64,000 bases of DNA from positions 13,320,001 through 13,384,000 of the forward strand of contig NC_070616.1 of NCBI RefSeq assembly GCF_027172205.1, written 5' to 3'. The notes beneath the pieces were generated by a model that worked only from the letters and a program-made list of their open reading frames with translations, did no database searches and had not been told where the DNA came from. Within the stretch, counting starts at the first letter, position 1; every line of letters begins with the position of its first letter. Shown piece by piece: positions 21,775-29,600 of this stretch. The DNA comes from Podarcis raffonei. Lineage: Eukaryota; Chordata; Lepidosauria; Squamata; Lacertidae. The position numbers were made by a program, and so were the translations under genes.

Positions 21775-22677
21775 TGTTTGCCCTACTCTAAGTAGGCAAT
21801 TGGTGCATCTTGGTAACTTTAAGCCATCCATTTTAATGGGTTTACTTCGAGTATGACTTTGTTGGCTATTACCCACTAGGGCTGGGCGATATATTGATAC
21901 ATCATCCAAAACCGTTTTGAAGTCTGTATTGTGACAACGGTTTCATAATTTTAGACCTGGCCAATATATTGCAAATCATGACGTGTATCTGTGTGTGATG
22001 CAAAAATCACGATGAGGGAAAAACCGTGAAGCCAGACAATGCCTCTACACAGCTCAATCCTTATTTCAGCCATCATGATAGATATTGTGATGTTTATCTG
22101 GTGATATATCACAATGTTGCAAACCAGATATTGCCCAGCCCTACAGTATTCACCCCTACATAATCTCGTCCAGCCCTGGTCTAATCCTCTTTTAAAGCAA
22201 TCTAGATTGGTGACCATCACTGCCTCCAGCGGGAGCAAGTTCCATAGCTTAACTCAGTGCTGTGTGAATAAGTCCTTCCTTCTTTCTGTCCTGAATCTAC
22301 CAATATCCAGCTTCATCAGATGTCCACGAGTTCTAATGTTATGAGAAGGGCCACTGCTAAGTCATGCCCAGGCCAGCTGGCACAGCCACTTTCCTACCTG
22401 TATCTTGCCGGAACTGCGTGAGATTCGGTATGTCGATGATGTAAGGTGCTAGCGTGGAATCCGCTTGCCCCAAAGGAATGCTGCCGTTGGCAGGCCAGGA
22501 GGGCAGCGACTGCCTCCCTTTTGCCATGAGAGCCTGGAAGGACTGCTCGATGTAGCTGCACACGCCGCTTGGGTACGGCCTCCACCTGCCAAACTCATCC
22601 TGCCACTCCCATACGGCCACTCCTGGATCTGGCAGGGACGGGGGAGGCCCGGCGGAGGTACCTGGCAAAGTTGCCAT
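4631..22677 (-). CDS. DTX2: DTX2, Deltex-type E3 ubiquitin ligase (whole coding span, 9 exons)
   Basis: Deltex 2 is a cytoplasmic/nuclear RING E3 ubiquitin ligase linked to Notch signalling; its C-terminal domain also binds NAD+/ADP-ribose. Coding exons in transcript order are 22398-22677, 19624-20242, 17120-17178, 13921-14055, 10244-10314, 9226-9384, 6782-6943, 6021-6110 and 4631-4855. They sum to 1800 nt, 599 residues plus TGA; human DTX2 is about 622. All junctions have AG/GT signals and keep one frame. Domains in order: WWE1 (about 17-93), WWE2 (about 95-175), a Pro/Ser/Gly-rich linker (about 176-388), RING (about 389-455) and the DTC domain (about 460-599). The DTC residues reported as important for ADP-ribose binding or modification are present: the Ser in TSSTTGE, the first His of IHHKTE, the His of HGYPDPNY and the Glu of AELAAQG. 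The start ATG at 22675-22677 has A at -3 and G at +4. The WWE-RING-DTC layout and near-identity of the C-terminal end to human DTX2 separate it from DTX1 and DTX4. Confidence 0.96.
4903..5066 (-). repeat. Imperfect tandem duplication in the last DTX2 intron
   Basis: Two related units, about 4903-4968 and 5001-5066, start AATGGAGGCCA and share the block GTGAAGCCAAATCAGAGTGA, with a period of about 98 bp. They lie just upstream (transcript sense) of the last coding exon. No coding capacity is evident. Confidence 0.75.
5350..5990 (-). repeat. L2-type LINE 3' portion in a DTX2 intron
   Basis: ATTTATATCCTGCCTTTTTC, AAGGTTTTCAGCAGGCATTT and CAGTGAGTTCCATAGAACTG are antisense phrases of L2 3' regions. 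It occupies most of the intron between DTX2 exons 8 and 9. Confidence 0.55.
6021..6110 (-). CDS. DTX2: DTX2 coding exon 8 (DTC domain)
   Basis: Exactly 30 codons reading [18 protein letters not shown], then [12 protein letters not shown]. The human counterpart is [20 protein letters not shown] and onward. The acceptor is CCCTTCCAG and the donor GTATGATGG. It is not obvious as an open frame because it is so short; it was found by searching for the missing DTC segment between exons 7 and 9. Confidence 0.95.
6782..6943 (-). CDS. DTX2: DTX2 coding exon 7 (end of RING, start of DTC)
   Basis: Exactly 54 codons, from [18 protein letters not shown] to HINRGIQ. CPSC is the last RING zinc pair; the DTC domain begins after it ([18 protein letters not shown]...). 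The acceptor is CTTCCAG and the donor GTGAGA. Identity to human DTX2 is very high at the RING end. Confidence 0.95.
6944..9225. other. DTX2 intron 6: LINE traces and otherwise unique DNA
   Basis: A CR1/L3-like fragment lies near 7380-7560 and a MITE-like palindrome near 7865-7990 (GGAGCTGTAGTTTGTTCAAG). From about 8000 to 9220 I see no repeat and no plausible exon. Confidence 0.5.
9226..9384 (-). CDS. DTX2: DTX2 coding exon 6 (first part of RING)
   Basis: Exactly 53 codons. It opens DCIICMEKL, the first zinc-ligand pair CxxC, and carries the [10 protein letters not shown] ligand block, then ends at GNK before donor GTACTTGG. The RING is split here; its last CxxC pair lies in the next exon. 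The spacing fits the RING of Deltex ligases, which recruits the E2-ubiquitin conjugate. Confidence 0.95.
9400..9797 (+). mobile_element. LTR-retroelement fragment (Gypsy-like LTR, fossil)
   Basis: It shares GCAGAGTGGAGGCAGGCTGC, GGGGCAAGACCTACAGGGA and the end GACTCCGGCTCCTGACA with related copies near 43.6, 46 and 49.6 kb. The LTR assignment is from the TGT...ACA ends and repeat behaviour. No internal region is attached. Confidence 0.45.
9888..10192 (+). mobile_element. Short inverted-end MITE
   Basis: Ends are GCAGGGGTGAGGAACCTCAGG and AGGTTCCCCACCCCTGG, an inverted pair. The same ends occur around 18532-18892. It lies in DTX2 intron 5, just 5' (on the plus strand) of exon 5. Confidence 0.6.
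10244..10314 (-). CDS. DTX2: DTX2 coding exon 5 (pre-RING segment)
   Basis: A 71-nt exon reading [20 protein letters not shown] then ADE. It parallels the human pre-RING helix (PEQVIKNYTEELKVPPDE). The acceptor ends CTCTAG after an (AG)n-rich plus-strand tract, the donor is GTGAGC, and the exon ends on a codon boundary. Confidence 0.92.
10590..10785 (+). mobile_element. MITE-like repeat (GGAGCTGCGGTTT family)
   Basis: CACACCATATGTCTGAAGTG, CATGGGAGCTGCGGTTTATT and GAACTCTATGAATTGTAGCT mark a palindromic family that recurs at 57650-58260, 49270 and 61070. Confidence 0.55.
11350..12062 (+). mobile_element. hAT-like element, host of a nested MITE
   Basis: GACAGTGGTTCTTTACAGTG at the left and GGGCAGTGGCCCC at the right correspond to the cleaner copy at 35419-35901. 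Shared interior phrases include CTTCCTTAGTGGGTTGTGCA and GGGCACTGGGGATGA. A second MITE is inserted at 11861-11996. Confidence 0.65.
11861..11996 (+). mobile_element. 136-bp hAT-type MITE with 8-bp target duplication
   Basis: Ends CAGGCATAGGCAAACTCGG and CCAAGTTTGCCTATTCCTG are inverted copies. TTTTATAG flanks both sides (11853-11860 and 11997-12004), the 8-bp duplication expected of hAT. The core ACTACAACTCCCATCATCC is shared with many copies in the window. Confidence 0.85.
12345..12898 (+). mobile_element. CR1 LINE 3' end (reverse transcriptase C-terminus)
   Basis: The open frame reads [20 protein letters not shown] then [10 protein letters not shown], the standard C-terminal part of CR1 reverse transcriptase, and the 3' part ends GGGGGTTGGACTAGATGACT with a short ATTCT-like tail. 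It is 5'-truncated and lies antisense in DTX2 intron 4. Confidence 0.9.
13921..14055 (-). CDS. DTX2: DTX2 coding exon 4 (linker, basic segment)
   Basis: A 135-nt exon encoding [20 protein letters not shown], then a basic Ser/Lys/Arg stretch ending REIAKG. It aligns in order with the human segment that begins GMTSVLMSAIGLPVCLS. The acceptor is TGTAG, the donor GTAGCC, and the phase is 1 to 1. The basic stretch ([13 protein letters not shown]) could act in nuclear localisation; that is inference only. Confidence 0.9.
14385..14525 (+). mobile_element. hAT-type MITE copy (degenerate)
   Basis: ATCAGGGATGGGGCATTTGT, ACATCTGGAGGGCCATAGCA and GGAACTGGAAGTCCAAAATA follow the layout of the family at 11861. 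Further old copies lie near 16490-16600, 20670-20770, 21385-21470, 25590-25720 and 42650-42730. Confidence 0.5.
15621..15970 (+). mobile_element. TA-flanked palindromic MITE (CCGTATTTTTCG family), long variant
   Basis: The left end is CCATATTTTTCATCCTATAG and the right end GGGGCGAAAAATACGG, flanked by TA. The interior is GC-rich and near-palindromic around CTGAAGCCTGGAGA and TCTCCAGGCTTCAG. Related but shorter copies lie at 30816 and 45825. Confidence 0.75.
17120..17178 (-). CDS. DTX2: DTX2 coding exon 3 (59-nt linker exon)
   Basis: This short exon reads [20 protein letters not shown] across its junctions. It matches the human DTX2 segment ending QQALAG and keeps frame from phase 2 to phase 1. 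The acceptor is CTCCCCAG and the donor GTAAAT. The region is a disordered linker between the WWE pair and the RING. Confidence 0.9.
17656..17795 (+). mobile_element. tRNA-derived SINE with CR1-like tail
   Basis: An A-box-like GACAGCTCAGTTGGTAAAAC and a B-box-like GGGTTCGAGCCCATGTT are followed by GCAGGAGGTTGGACTAGATG, the CR1-type tail. It is not a tRNA gene: the acceptor stem is absent and the downstream body is SINE. Confidence 0.7.
18532..18892 (+). mobile_element. Short inverted-end MITE, second copy
   Basis: It runs from GAGGGGTGAGGAGCC to GGAGGTTCCCCACCCCTGG, the same ends as the element at 9888, in DTX2 intron 2. A partial end also lies near 19530-19570 (GCTCCCCACCCCTG). Confidence 0.5.
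19624..20242 (-). CDS. DTX2: DTX2 coding exon 2 (WWE2 and proline-rich linker)
   Basis: A 619-nt exon. The acceptor TTGCAG leads into [12 protein letters not shown], and the second WWE domain follows ([17 protein letters not shown]...). It contains the family-typical [12 protein letters not shown] and [12 protein letters not shown] stretches, then a CxCxxC-like segment ([15 protein letters not shown]), then a low-complexity Pro/Ser/Ala/Gly linker with [17 protein letters not shown]. The donor is GTGAGC at 19618-19623, and the exon ends in phase 2. Its antisense reading frames are shadows. Confidence 0.95.
20915..21300 (-). repeat. L2-type LINE 3' portion in DTX2 intron 1
   Basis: TTTCTATCCTGCCTTTCTCC then GATTCAAGGCAGCTTGCAAC is the antisense L2 tail; AACAGGAAGGTCTTGGCCTA and GAGGGTATTTCACAACCTGG belong to the adjoining 3' region. 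Confidence 0.55.
21720..21774. repeat. (GT)n/(AC)n microsatellite
   Basis: A TGTG run at 21720-21735 changes to a long ACAC run to about 21773. The two halves are complementary, so the tract can form a hairpin. Confidence 0.95.
21877..22143 (+). mobile_element. MITE with TAGGGCTGGGC terminal inverted repeats
   Basis: The left end TAGGGCTGGGCGATATATTG and the right end ATATTGCCCAGCCCTA form an inverted repeat. The interior has several near-palindromic GATATATC-like words. It lies antisense in DTX2 intron 1, 255 bp from the start-codon exon. Confidence 0.8.
22398..22677 (-). CDS. DTX2: DTX2 coding exon 1 (start codon, WWE1)
   Basis: This exon encodes residues 1-93 plus the first base of codon 94. 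It opens [13 protein letters not shown], then reads [16 protein letters not shown] and ends FRQDT before the donor GTAGG, as in human DTX2. It carries the first WWE domain; the conserved Trp-x-Trp and [12 protein letters not shown] core are visible. An in-frame TTG two codons upstream gives an apparent longer frame, but ATG at 22675-22677 has the better context and fits the human start. The exon continues upstream as 5' UTR to an acceptor at 22799-22801. Confidence 0.95.
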
Positions 22678-22798
22678 CTTCAATGGGCTTTTTGCCCTTC
22701 CTCCCCCCCCAAAAAAGGTGGGGGGGAATATGAAAGGTTCGGGATGGTGTCAAGTCAAAATTCAATTTTTCATCTTTGGCAACAGCAGCTTGTCACAC
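22678..22798 (-). other. DTX2: DTX2 5' UTR part of the start-codon exon
   Basis: On the minus strand the tract CCCTTTTAACTTGCAG is followed by GTGTGAC at 22798, a good acceptor. The 121 nt between it and the ATG contain a C-rich run and no other ATG in good context. This implies at least one further upstream exon, consistent with the CpG-rich exon near 29.1 kb. Confidence 0.75.
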
Positions 22799-22944
22799 CT
22801 GCAAGTTAAAAGGGGGGGAAATGTTAGTCTTGAGTTTCTGTGTTGTTACTCAAGGTTCAAACAAGTGGGTGCCAAACAAATACAGTATACATGGTAATAT
22901 CACCCTCCACCAATACAATGGTATGAGCAAGAACAGGAGGACTG

Positions 22945-23108
22945 CAGCTAAGTGGTTAGAGCATCTGCTTTGCATGCAGAAGGTCCCAGGGCTCAATCTC
23001 AGGTAGGGCTGGGAACATCCACTGCTTGAAACCCTGGAAAGCCAATGTCAGTCAGTGTAGACAATTCTGAGCTAGATGGACCCAATGATCTGACTTCCTA
23101 TGTTCCTA
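22945..23108 (+). mobile_element. tRNA-derived SINE (GTGGTTAGAGCATCTGC head)
   Basis: Head GTGGTTAGAGCATCTGCTTT, then GGTCCCAGGGCTCAATCTCA, then TCAGTGTAGACAATTCTGAG and GATGGACCCAATGATCTGAC. Related copies lie at 42751 and 48776. Confidence 0.75.
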
Positions 23109-23408
23109 AAAAGAATCTTCATTTCATATTTCCTACTGCATTCTTATTTTAACTTCATAATAGACTCTTGAATTAAAATAAAAATGAGTGGAAGGTTAGA
23201 GCGGAATCAGCGTAACTCTGCCCATTTTCAGTTTCATTTTCACTGGCACTCAGTTTGCCCCATCTTGTGTGGCATTTATGAAAGAATCCACAAAAACATC
23301 TGCATTTAAATTATAAATTCCTTTTAATGCACACTCTGCATGCAATGTACACATTTTTTGAATCCCCCCAAAATACTTTTTAAAATATATCACACACACA
23401 CACACACA

Positions 23409-23630
23409 GTGGTACCTCATGTTGCGTAACCTCCAGGTCACAGAAGCTTCGGGTGACGGCCTTGGCAAACCCGGAAGCATGCGTAGAAGAGCTCTGCGAG
23501 CGTGCGCAGAAGCGCTCTACCAGGCCATGAGTGTGTGCAGAAGCGGCATCTCTAGTTACGGATTTTTCAGGGTGCACAGGGCACCCCAAAATGAATTAAA
23601 TCCATAACTAGAGGCATTGTGCATATGTTG
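23409..23630 (+). mobile_element. Tigger-like MITE, divergent variant
   Basis: It starts CAGTGGTACCTCATGTTGCG after a (CA)n tract. The interior is CpG-rich (GCGTAGAAGAGCTCTGCG), and the right side AATCCATAACTAGAGGCA is a decayed inverted end. Confidence 0.55.
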
Positions 23631-24743
23631 CATGGACCAAAATTGCACTGCAAAGATCCACACAAATCCACACTATGTTCCAATCCACCACTGCACCACT
23701 GTGGAAAGCGGACAGAATGAATTCGTCCTCTGTCCCTATGGGAAGATCAAGTAACGACACAAAAGCAGGTAATTAAAAAACAAACAAACCCCAAACAACT
23801 AGGATTGTTCTGGTCTGCTTGGTTCATGCAGGAGCCTGGGAACATGGCTTCATGTGGGGGAAGCCTCTGGCTGCTGGTGGCAACAAGTAGTTTTGACAGC
23901 TGCTACAAGCACACAGGCAAAGCCTCCTTCTGCCCTTTCCAACTGCTGCCCAAGAACCCTGTCTCTGACAGCATCAACCCTGCATGGCACTCGGAAAGGA
24001 GGTAGGAACAAGGAAGAAGCAGGTCAAATAACCAGGGTTTTTTTCCACCCAGGAAAGAATCTAGGACAAGCTCAGAAAGAAAGCTTTCCCTTTCAAAGCA
24101 GAGAGGCTCCACAAAAGAACTGCTTCCTTTTCCTGGGGCTGTTGGGAGGGCAAAGAGGAAAGATCAGTTGTACTGGGCCCAGCATGTGTGAACAAAGAGG
24201 GGGTGGTGGTGGTATCTTTCTAACCAATGGCACAAAGGCTTTCATGCAGGCTGATTTTATAAGATCAGAAGGTTTCGGTTTTATTCTTGTATCCGTTTTG
24301 CTTTCACTGTTCCTCAAGGAAACAGGAGAGCTGTGGAGCCTGTTCCAAAAGCTTTGCAGGAAAAAAGCTATGAGCCAGAAAACGGCCCACAAGGTCATAG
24401 CTGGTGAAATACATGAGACCATGAACTCTGGTCCCCAGTCCAAAGCTGACAGCACATGCACCCCTTTTCAAGCTGGATGCATTGAACTCAAATGTGAACA
24501 AATGACACCAGGGAGGGAGGAAAGAGGTCACCAAATACTTTGCTTCGAAACTCAGCATACAAGCAAAGTATAACCAGCTTACATAGAATGCTACTGCTGA
24601 GTAACCCAGGTTTGTAGGTCAATTGAGAGTCAAGCTGGAGGGCTAAAAAAAATAAATGGCACCCTGATGCCCCTTATTGGTGGCACTTTTACAAAGCAAT
24701 AAAAGGAAAGACCCCTGCCTCAAGGAGGCTGTAGTTTAAAGTA

Positions 24744-24960
24744 CAGTGGTACCTCGGGTTACATACGCTTCAGGTTACATACTCTGCTAACCCAGAAATA
24801 GTACCTCGGGTTAAGAACTTTGCTTCAGGATGAGAACAGAAATCGTGCGGCTGCAGCACGGCAGGCCCCATTAGCTAAAGTGTTGCTTCAGGTTAAGAAC
24901 AGTTTCAGGTTAAGAACGGACCTCCAGAACAAATTAAGTACGTAACCAGAGATACCATTA
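24744..24960 (+). mobile_element. Tigger-like MITE copy
   Basis: TA then CAGTGGTACCTCGGGTTACA at the left, CCAGAGATACCATTATA at the right. It aligns over its whole length with the copy at 37692. Confidence 0.85.
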
Positions 24961-25917
24961 TATATCTAAAATGTACTCGGGAATTTTGCTTTTGCTTCAT
25001 CATTTGGTGCTACAACTACACAGTGCACTCCTGCCTCAAGAGAAGGGATGGTGTCCCAAACTGCAAGCACAAAGTGGGGCTTGTGGGAGTAGTCTGGTGC
25101 AGGGATACCAAAGGAGGATCTTAAAAACACTAAAGCGGACAGTTCCAGTGCTTTATTAAAGAAAGGTGTAAACTTGAAACATGGAGTAAAGAGCCCTGCT
25201 GCCTTTACAGTCACTGGGCGAACACAGCAGCAACAAGCAGTCGCCATGACTTGTCCACAAGCAGGTAAACATGTATACATTACTTATAAAAGAAGCTGCA
25301 TATGTCAGCTTGGCCAGAATCTCCCATCAATCCACCTGACCCTTGAAGGCATTGGTGGCAACTATACAAGGCTCGCAGATAACTCCCCTCTCTAGGCCCA
25401 GAGCCAGGATCCCAGGGCCCACAGAAAAACATAGCACCAAAACAAGCCAATGAGCAGATATCCAAGCAAGTGAACATACATATGTGAGCGCATTCTTGCA
25501 ACAACTACCAATTAGTTTCAAAGTTATTTTGACTATCAAGATGGCCTTGAGGGCCTTCCGAGAACAGTCTCATCTTCGGTTCAACATAGATGGGGAACTC
25601 GTGGCCTTCCAGACATTGCAGTACAACCCCCCATCACCCCTGATTGTTGGTCACGCTAGCTGGGACTGATGGAAACTGGAGGTCAACAACATCCAAAGGG
25701 CCCCAGATTAGCCCACCCCAGCTACGGAGGGTTTAAAAGTGACCAGCACTAGTTTGCTGCTGAACACTTTCAAGCACTCGAGAGCCTTGGCCATTTCACA
25801 TTTCTGATGCATGCTTCCACTTACTGGTATTTACATATGATTTTGCCTAAGGGCTCAAAAGAACACTCTTTCAGTATTTTTTTTTTTAATTAGGCTGGTT
25901 GTCTGTTTTGGAAAGGG

Positions 25918-26430
25918 TTGAACTCTCCCTTAATGGGGCTGCCCTTGGAAGGAAACTTCAGCTGGTCTAAAATGCTGCAGCCAGATTACTGGTTGGGATT
26001 GCATTTAGATCTCATATAACCCTTGCTCTAAAACTGCTGCAATGGCTACCAGTGCATTTCCAGGCCCAATTCAAGGTGCTCACAGTAGTGTTTAAATCCC
26101 TAAATGACTTAGGCCCCAAATAACTGAAAGACTACCGCATTCCCTGCAGACCCTCTCAGTTGCTAAGATGGGCAGGAGCCCCTTAGTAGTTCTACAGAAG
26201 CTTAGAGTGGGGGTGGCAGTGCCTAAATTGTGTGACTCCTTCTCCACAGAGGTACATCTGGCACTTTCATTCAGCAGTTTCTGGAAAATGTTGAATTAAC
26301 CCTGGCTTAAGACACCTGAGCTATGTGTTTTCAGGACCCCGCTGTGTAAATCGCTTTAAATTGTTTTTAATACTGTGCTGTGTTCAGATGTTGTAACCCA
26401 CTCTGAGAAACTTAGAGTACTGTGATTATT
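25918..26430 (+). mobile_element. Old L2 LINE 3' fragment
   Basis: AAAATGCTGCAGCCAGATTA, CAATGGCTACCAGTGCATTT and CAATTCAAGGTGCTCACAGT are L2 reverse-transcriptase C-terminal sequence. It is more decayed than the copy at 36545. Confidence 0.75.
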
Positions 26431-28042
26431 TTGTCGCACTTCATAGCAACCCTGGCAAGAGAACGAAGAGGGTCCACCCATTCACAGGCAAATTGCAGAA
26501 GCCACTTCCAGCAACACTGTGGAGATGTGGAAGAAAGTGAAGTCCAGAAACATGCAAATACTCCACTAAGGCCTGTGGTGTTGGGGTGGGTATTAAACGT
26601 AGGGGAAGCAGTTCCACATGGCTTTCTGGCAACATGGAATGATTACCCAATGTAAGTAAATGGAGCCGAGAATGACACACAAGAGGTGCTGAGAAACAGC
26701 TGGATGCCATCTATCCCCTCTGCTCTCACGTATACACACAAAGTTATTACTCATCCTTCCCCAATTAGATTAGCTGACATGTGAATGATAAAGGAGAGGA
26801 ATTTCCCACCATTAAATTTCCAGCATGGGGAATAGCTGTCTAGGACCATAAAGTTAGGTACCAAGTCAGCCAAACAGCAAGCCACCCCAGAGGCAGGCCT
26901 GTTTACTCGAAGGGTGATAGATTCTTGCAGCTCAGACCGCTCAAGTGAAAAGTGGCTAGACCTCAGATGCCTGGTGACCTCTGTCACGTAAAGGCAACCC
27001 TGCTAAGACAGTAAGAAACACACCGCTGGATCGGACCAAAACCCTACCTAGCCTAGCATCCTGATTCCAACCAACTGCCAATGGAATGCCTCTTGGAAGC
27101 TTGGTGAAGTTGAGAAACCTTCCCCAGCAGAAGGGACTTAGGGGTATACTTTTCTTGTATAAGGAGGACCCCTCACACACAAACATATATACCCACACCC
27201 TTAGGGGAGGTACTTACGTCCCAATGCACAATTTTGCCAACAGCTCTGATCACTCAGCAGCCCCCCTCCCTTTCTTGGGACACCCACAACACCCCAAAAT
27301 ACCCATCCCACACCCACAGTTTTCCTGTAGAAGAAAAGTTGAACCATAGCATGCGTGCCTTAGCGCAAGCGCACAAAACCTCCCCCAAGAGAAGCCTGAA
27401 TCCTTAAAGGAATGCTACATTGCCCAGGGGACCATTAAAGCACCCCTAAAACAAGTCCAACATTTTCCAGGCAGGTGACTATAGCAATGTGTGGTGTATT
27501 AAAGGCAGTCAATGTGCTGTCGGACTCCAATCTCCATTGGCCCTGGACAGCGTGGTCAACAGTAACAGATGATTGGAGCTGGATGTCTAACATCTAGAGG
27601 CCACCACTTGGTTACCCCCCTCCTCCCCATAGAGTTCTGGCCTATGACCAGGCAGTCCTGGGTTCAAATTCTTAAGTCAGCCTTGAAGCCCACTGGGTAT
27701 CGCTGGGTCACACATCATCATTATTACAATTATACCCCACCTTGCCTGCAAGGAGCTCAAGGTGGTCCACATGGTTTCCCATCCCACTTTACTGTAATCG
27801 TCACAGCAGTGCTATTTTTCTAGAAAAAGAGGTGCCGGAAATCACCATGAACACCTCCCTTGTTCTCTTATAACGGCAATGACGTCCACCTGAGAGGTGC
27901 CAGAACTGAGTTCCTGTGAGTTCCAGCTGGGGGGGGGGAGAATAGCCCTGTTAGGTAGGTTAGGCTAAGAGGCAGCAAATGGCCCTTAAGGTCACCCAGT
28001 GAGCTTCATCGCTAAATGGAGATTTGAAACCAGGTCCTAGTC

Positions 28043-28367
28043 CATGGGTAGGCAAACTAAGGCCTGGGGGCTGGATCTGGCCCAATCGCCTTCTAAATCC
28101 GTCCCGCAGACGGTCCGGGAATCAGCGTGTTTTTACATGAGTAAAATGTATCCTTTTATTTAAAATGAATCTCTGGGTTATTTGCAGGGCCTGCCTGGTG
28201 TTTTGACATGAGTAGAATGTGTCCTTTTATTTAAAATGCATCTCTGGGTTATTTGTGGGGCATAGGAATTCGTTCATTTCCCCACCCGCCAAAATATAGT
28301 CCAGCCCCCCACAAGGTCTGAAGGACAGTGGACCGGCCCCCTGCTGAAAAAGTTTGCTGACCCTTGA
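28043..28367 (+). mobile_element. hAT-like MITE with an internal duplication
   Basis: Ends ATGGGTAGGCAAACTAAGGCC and AAAAAGTTTGCTGACCCTTG are roughly inverted. Inside, a unit of about 65-70 bp containing TCCTTTTATTTAAAATG and TCTCTGGGTTATTTG occurs twice in tandem (about 28127-28190 and 28198-28262). Confidence 0.65.
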
Positions 28368-29135
28368 CAGACACTGTAACCACATAGGGCTGATCTCTAT
28401 TGCACAGTGGTTCTGTGGGGCAAGGGGACAGAAGAAGTGAAACTTCCTCTGCTTACCTTATGTTCCTCCTTCAAGTAAGGGCAGGGTTTATTAAAAATTC
28501 AAAATACAATAAATGAATAAACCACAACCTACAGGTTTTGAGAGTCGTCCCTGGGCTAGAAGGAGTGGCGAGAGAAGACTAAGAAGTCTTAACTTAGCGA
28601 AGGAAAGAAAGAAATCACAGTGGGTGGGTGGCCTTGGGCAAGTACTTGGCTGCTTAGTAACTCTCTCCGTCTCTGAAGTCTTAATTTACCTCACCGGGCG
28701 GGGGGGGGGCTGCGAGGGTAAAATGGACAGGAGAGGAAAGAGAAGCAAGAGACCACAAACACCAACGGCCCCACCCCGAGTTTCTGGGAGGAAATGAAAG
28801 ATGTCATGTTATATTAAAGGGCCGCTCCCAATTTTCTCAGAAATTCCACTTTATTAAAAAAACACCATTTATTTTAATTTTTAAAAAACCCTGAAAAGCT
28901 CTGCTGGAGACTGAAAGGCACGAGGGGTCGTGGACCCCCTAAAATGCCCCCCTCAGCCCTTCAACCCACTTCCCTCAGACCCGCAACACTTCGAAAAACC
29001 CCGTCCCCCCAAAAAAACAACTCCCCAAGCCCCCCAGACCTCTTTCAGCCCCCAAAAGTCTTCAACCCCCCCCAAACCGCCCCACCTCCCGCCGTGTGAG
29101 TGGGGCTGAGCCGCCTTGCCTTCCCAGCCCCTCAC

Positions 29136-29245
29136 CGGAGGCCGCTGCCAGGAAGCTCCTCGTTTCCGCTGCTCCTGCCGCCGCTGCTATTCCTGCCGTT
29201 GCTTCCTCTCGGCCACCTCCGCCTCAGCCAGAGTGAGTAAGCACG
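29136..29245 (-). other. DTX2: Putative DTX2 non-coding first exon
   Basis: Inside the CpG-dense block, the minus strand reads CAGCGGCCTCCG followed by GTGAGGGGCTGGG, a strong donor with the exon ending at 29136. The upstream (5') limit is not determinable; 29245 is only a guess placed before the ZNF143-type site. Assignment to DTX2 rests on strand, position and the acceptor at 22798. Confidence 0.55.
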
Positions 29246-29293
29246 CATGCGCCGCTGCTGTCGTCATCGGCACCGCCTCCTCGTTGCCGAGCA

Positions 29294-29312
29294 GCATCAT
29301 GGGAGTCGTAGT
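29294..29312 (-). promoter_or_regulatory. ZNF143/Staf-type binding motif 1
   Basis: The minus strand reads ACTACGACTCCCATGATGC, one or two changes from the known ZNF143 consensus ACTACAATTCCCAGMATGC. It lies about 160 bp upstream of the exon 1 donor of DTX2, in the CpG island. Confidence 0.65.
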
Positions 29313-29420
29313 CTTTCCTCCCCTCCCCGCTGAAACGGCTCTTCTTTTTCCAGCACAAGCATTCCATTCCATTCCGCGCCCCGTCCCCGAACCACGCATG
29401 CCCGCCGCGCGTGCCGCGGT

Positions 29421-29439
29421 GCGTCCTGGGAAGGGTAGT
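29421..29439 (-). promoter_or_regulatory. ZNF143/Staf-type binding motif 2
   Basis: The minus strand reads ACTACCCTTCCCAGGACGC. It is a weaker match to the same consensus, in the same orientation, and starts 127 bp from motif 1. Confidence 0.55.
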
Positions 29440-29600
29440 CTCGGGAAGTGGGAAGGGCTGCAGCCCCTCCGCCTCTTCCCACGTGGTGGCGGTGATTCCT
29501 TTGGAAGGGACCTTTGCAGGAGTGCAGGGGGTGGTTGCAATCATAATAATAACAACCTGGATTAGGGATGTTGTCATATTATTAGTTGTGGTCTGGATTA

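Larger units (their letters stand above)
23110..29094. other. DTX2 5'-most intron: repeats and unrecognised DNA
   Basis: Apart from the elements listed separately, this span holds a 720-nt open frame on the plus strand (23854-24573, GTG start, no recognisable domain), a MIR-like stretch near 27720-28030, and a hAT-type element at 28043. I see no further exon. Confidence 0.5.
29095..29545 (-). promoter_or_regulatory. CpG-island promoter, probably of DTX2
   Basis: By eye this is the only extended unique CpG-dense stretch in the window, outside SINE copies and SRCR exons. It lies immediately upstream of a splice donor on the DTX2 strand and contains two ZNF143-type motifs and a CACGTG E-box near 29479. 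No TATA box is evident. It could also be bidirectional, because SSC4D lies on the other side in divergent orientation, but no plus-strand exon was found next to it. Confidence 0.7.

Noticed and set aside
22678-22683. Two-codon N-terminal extension of DTX2 starting at TTG
   Set aside because: TTG is not a normal vertebrate start, and the ATG at 22675-22677 has strong context and fits the human N-terminus.
22951-23000. tRNA-like A and B boxes (also at 17656, 42751 and in Sauria SINE heads)
   Set aside because: Each is the head of a SINE with its body and tail attached; no full cloverleaf gene is present.
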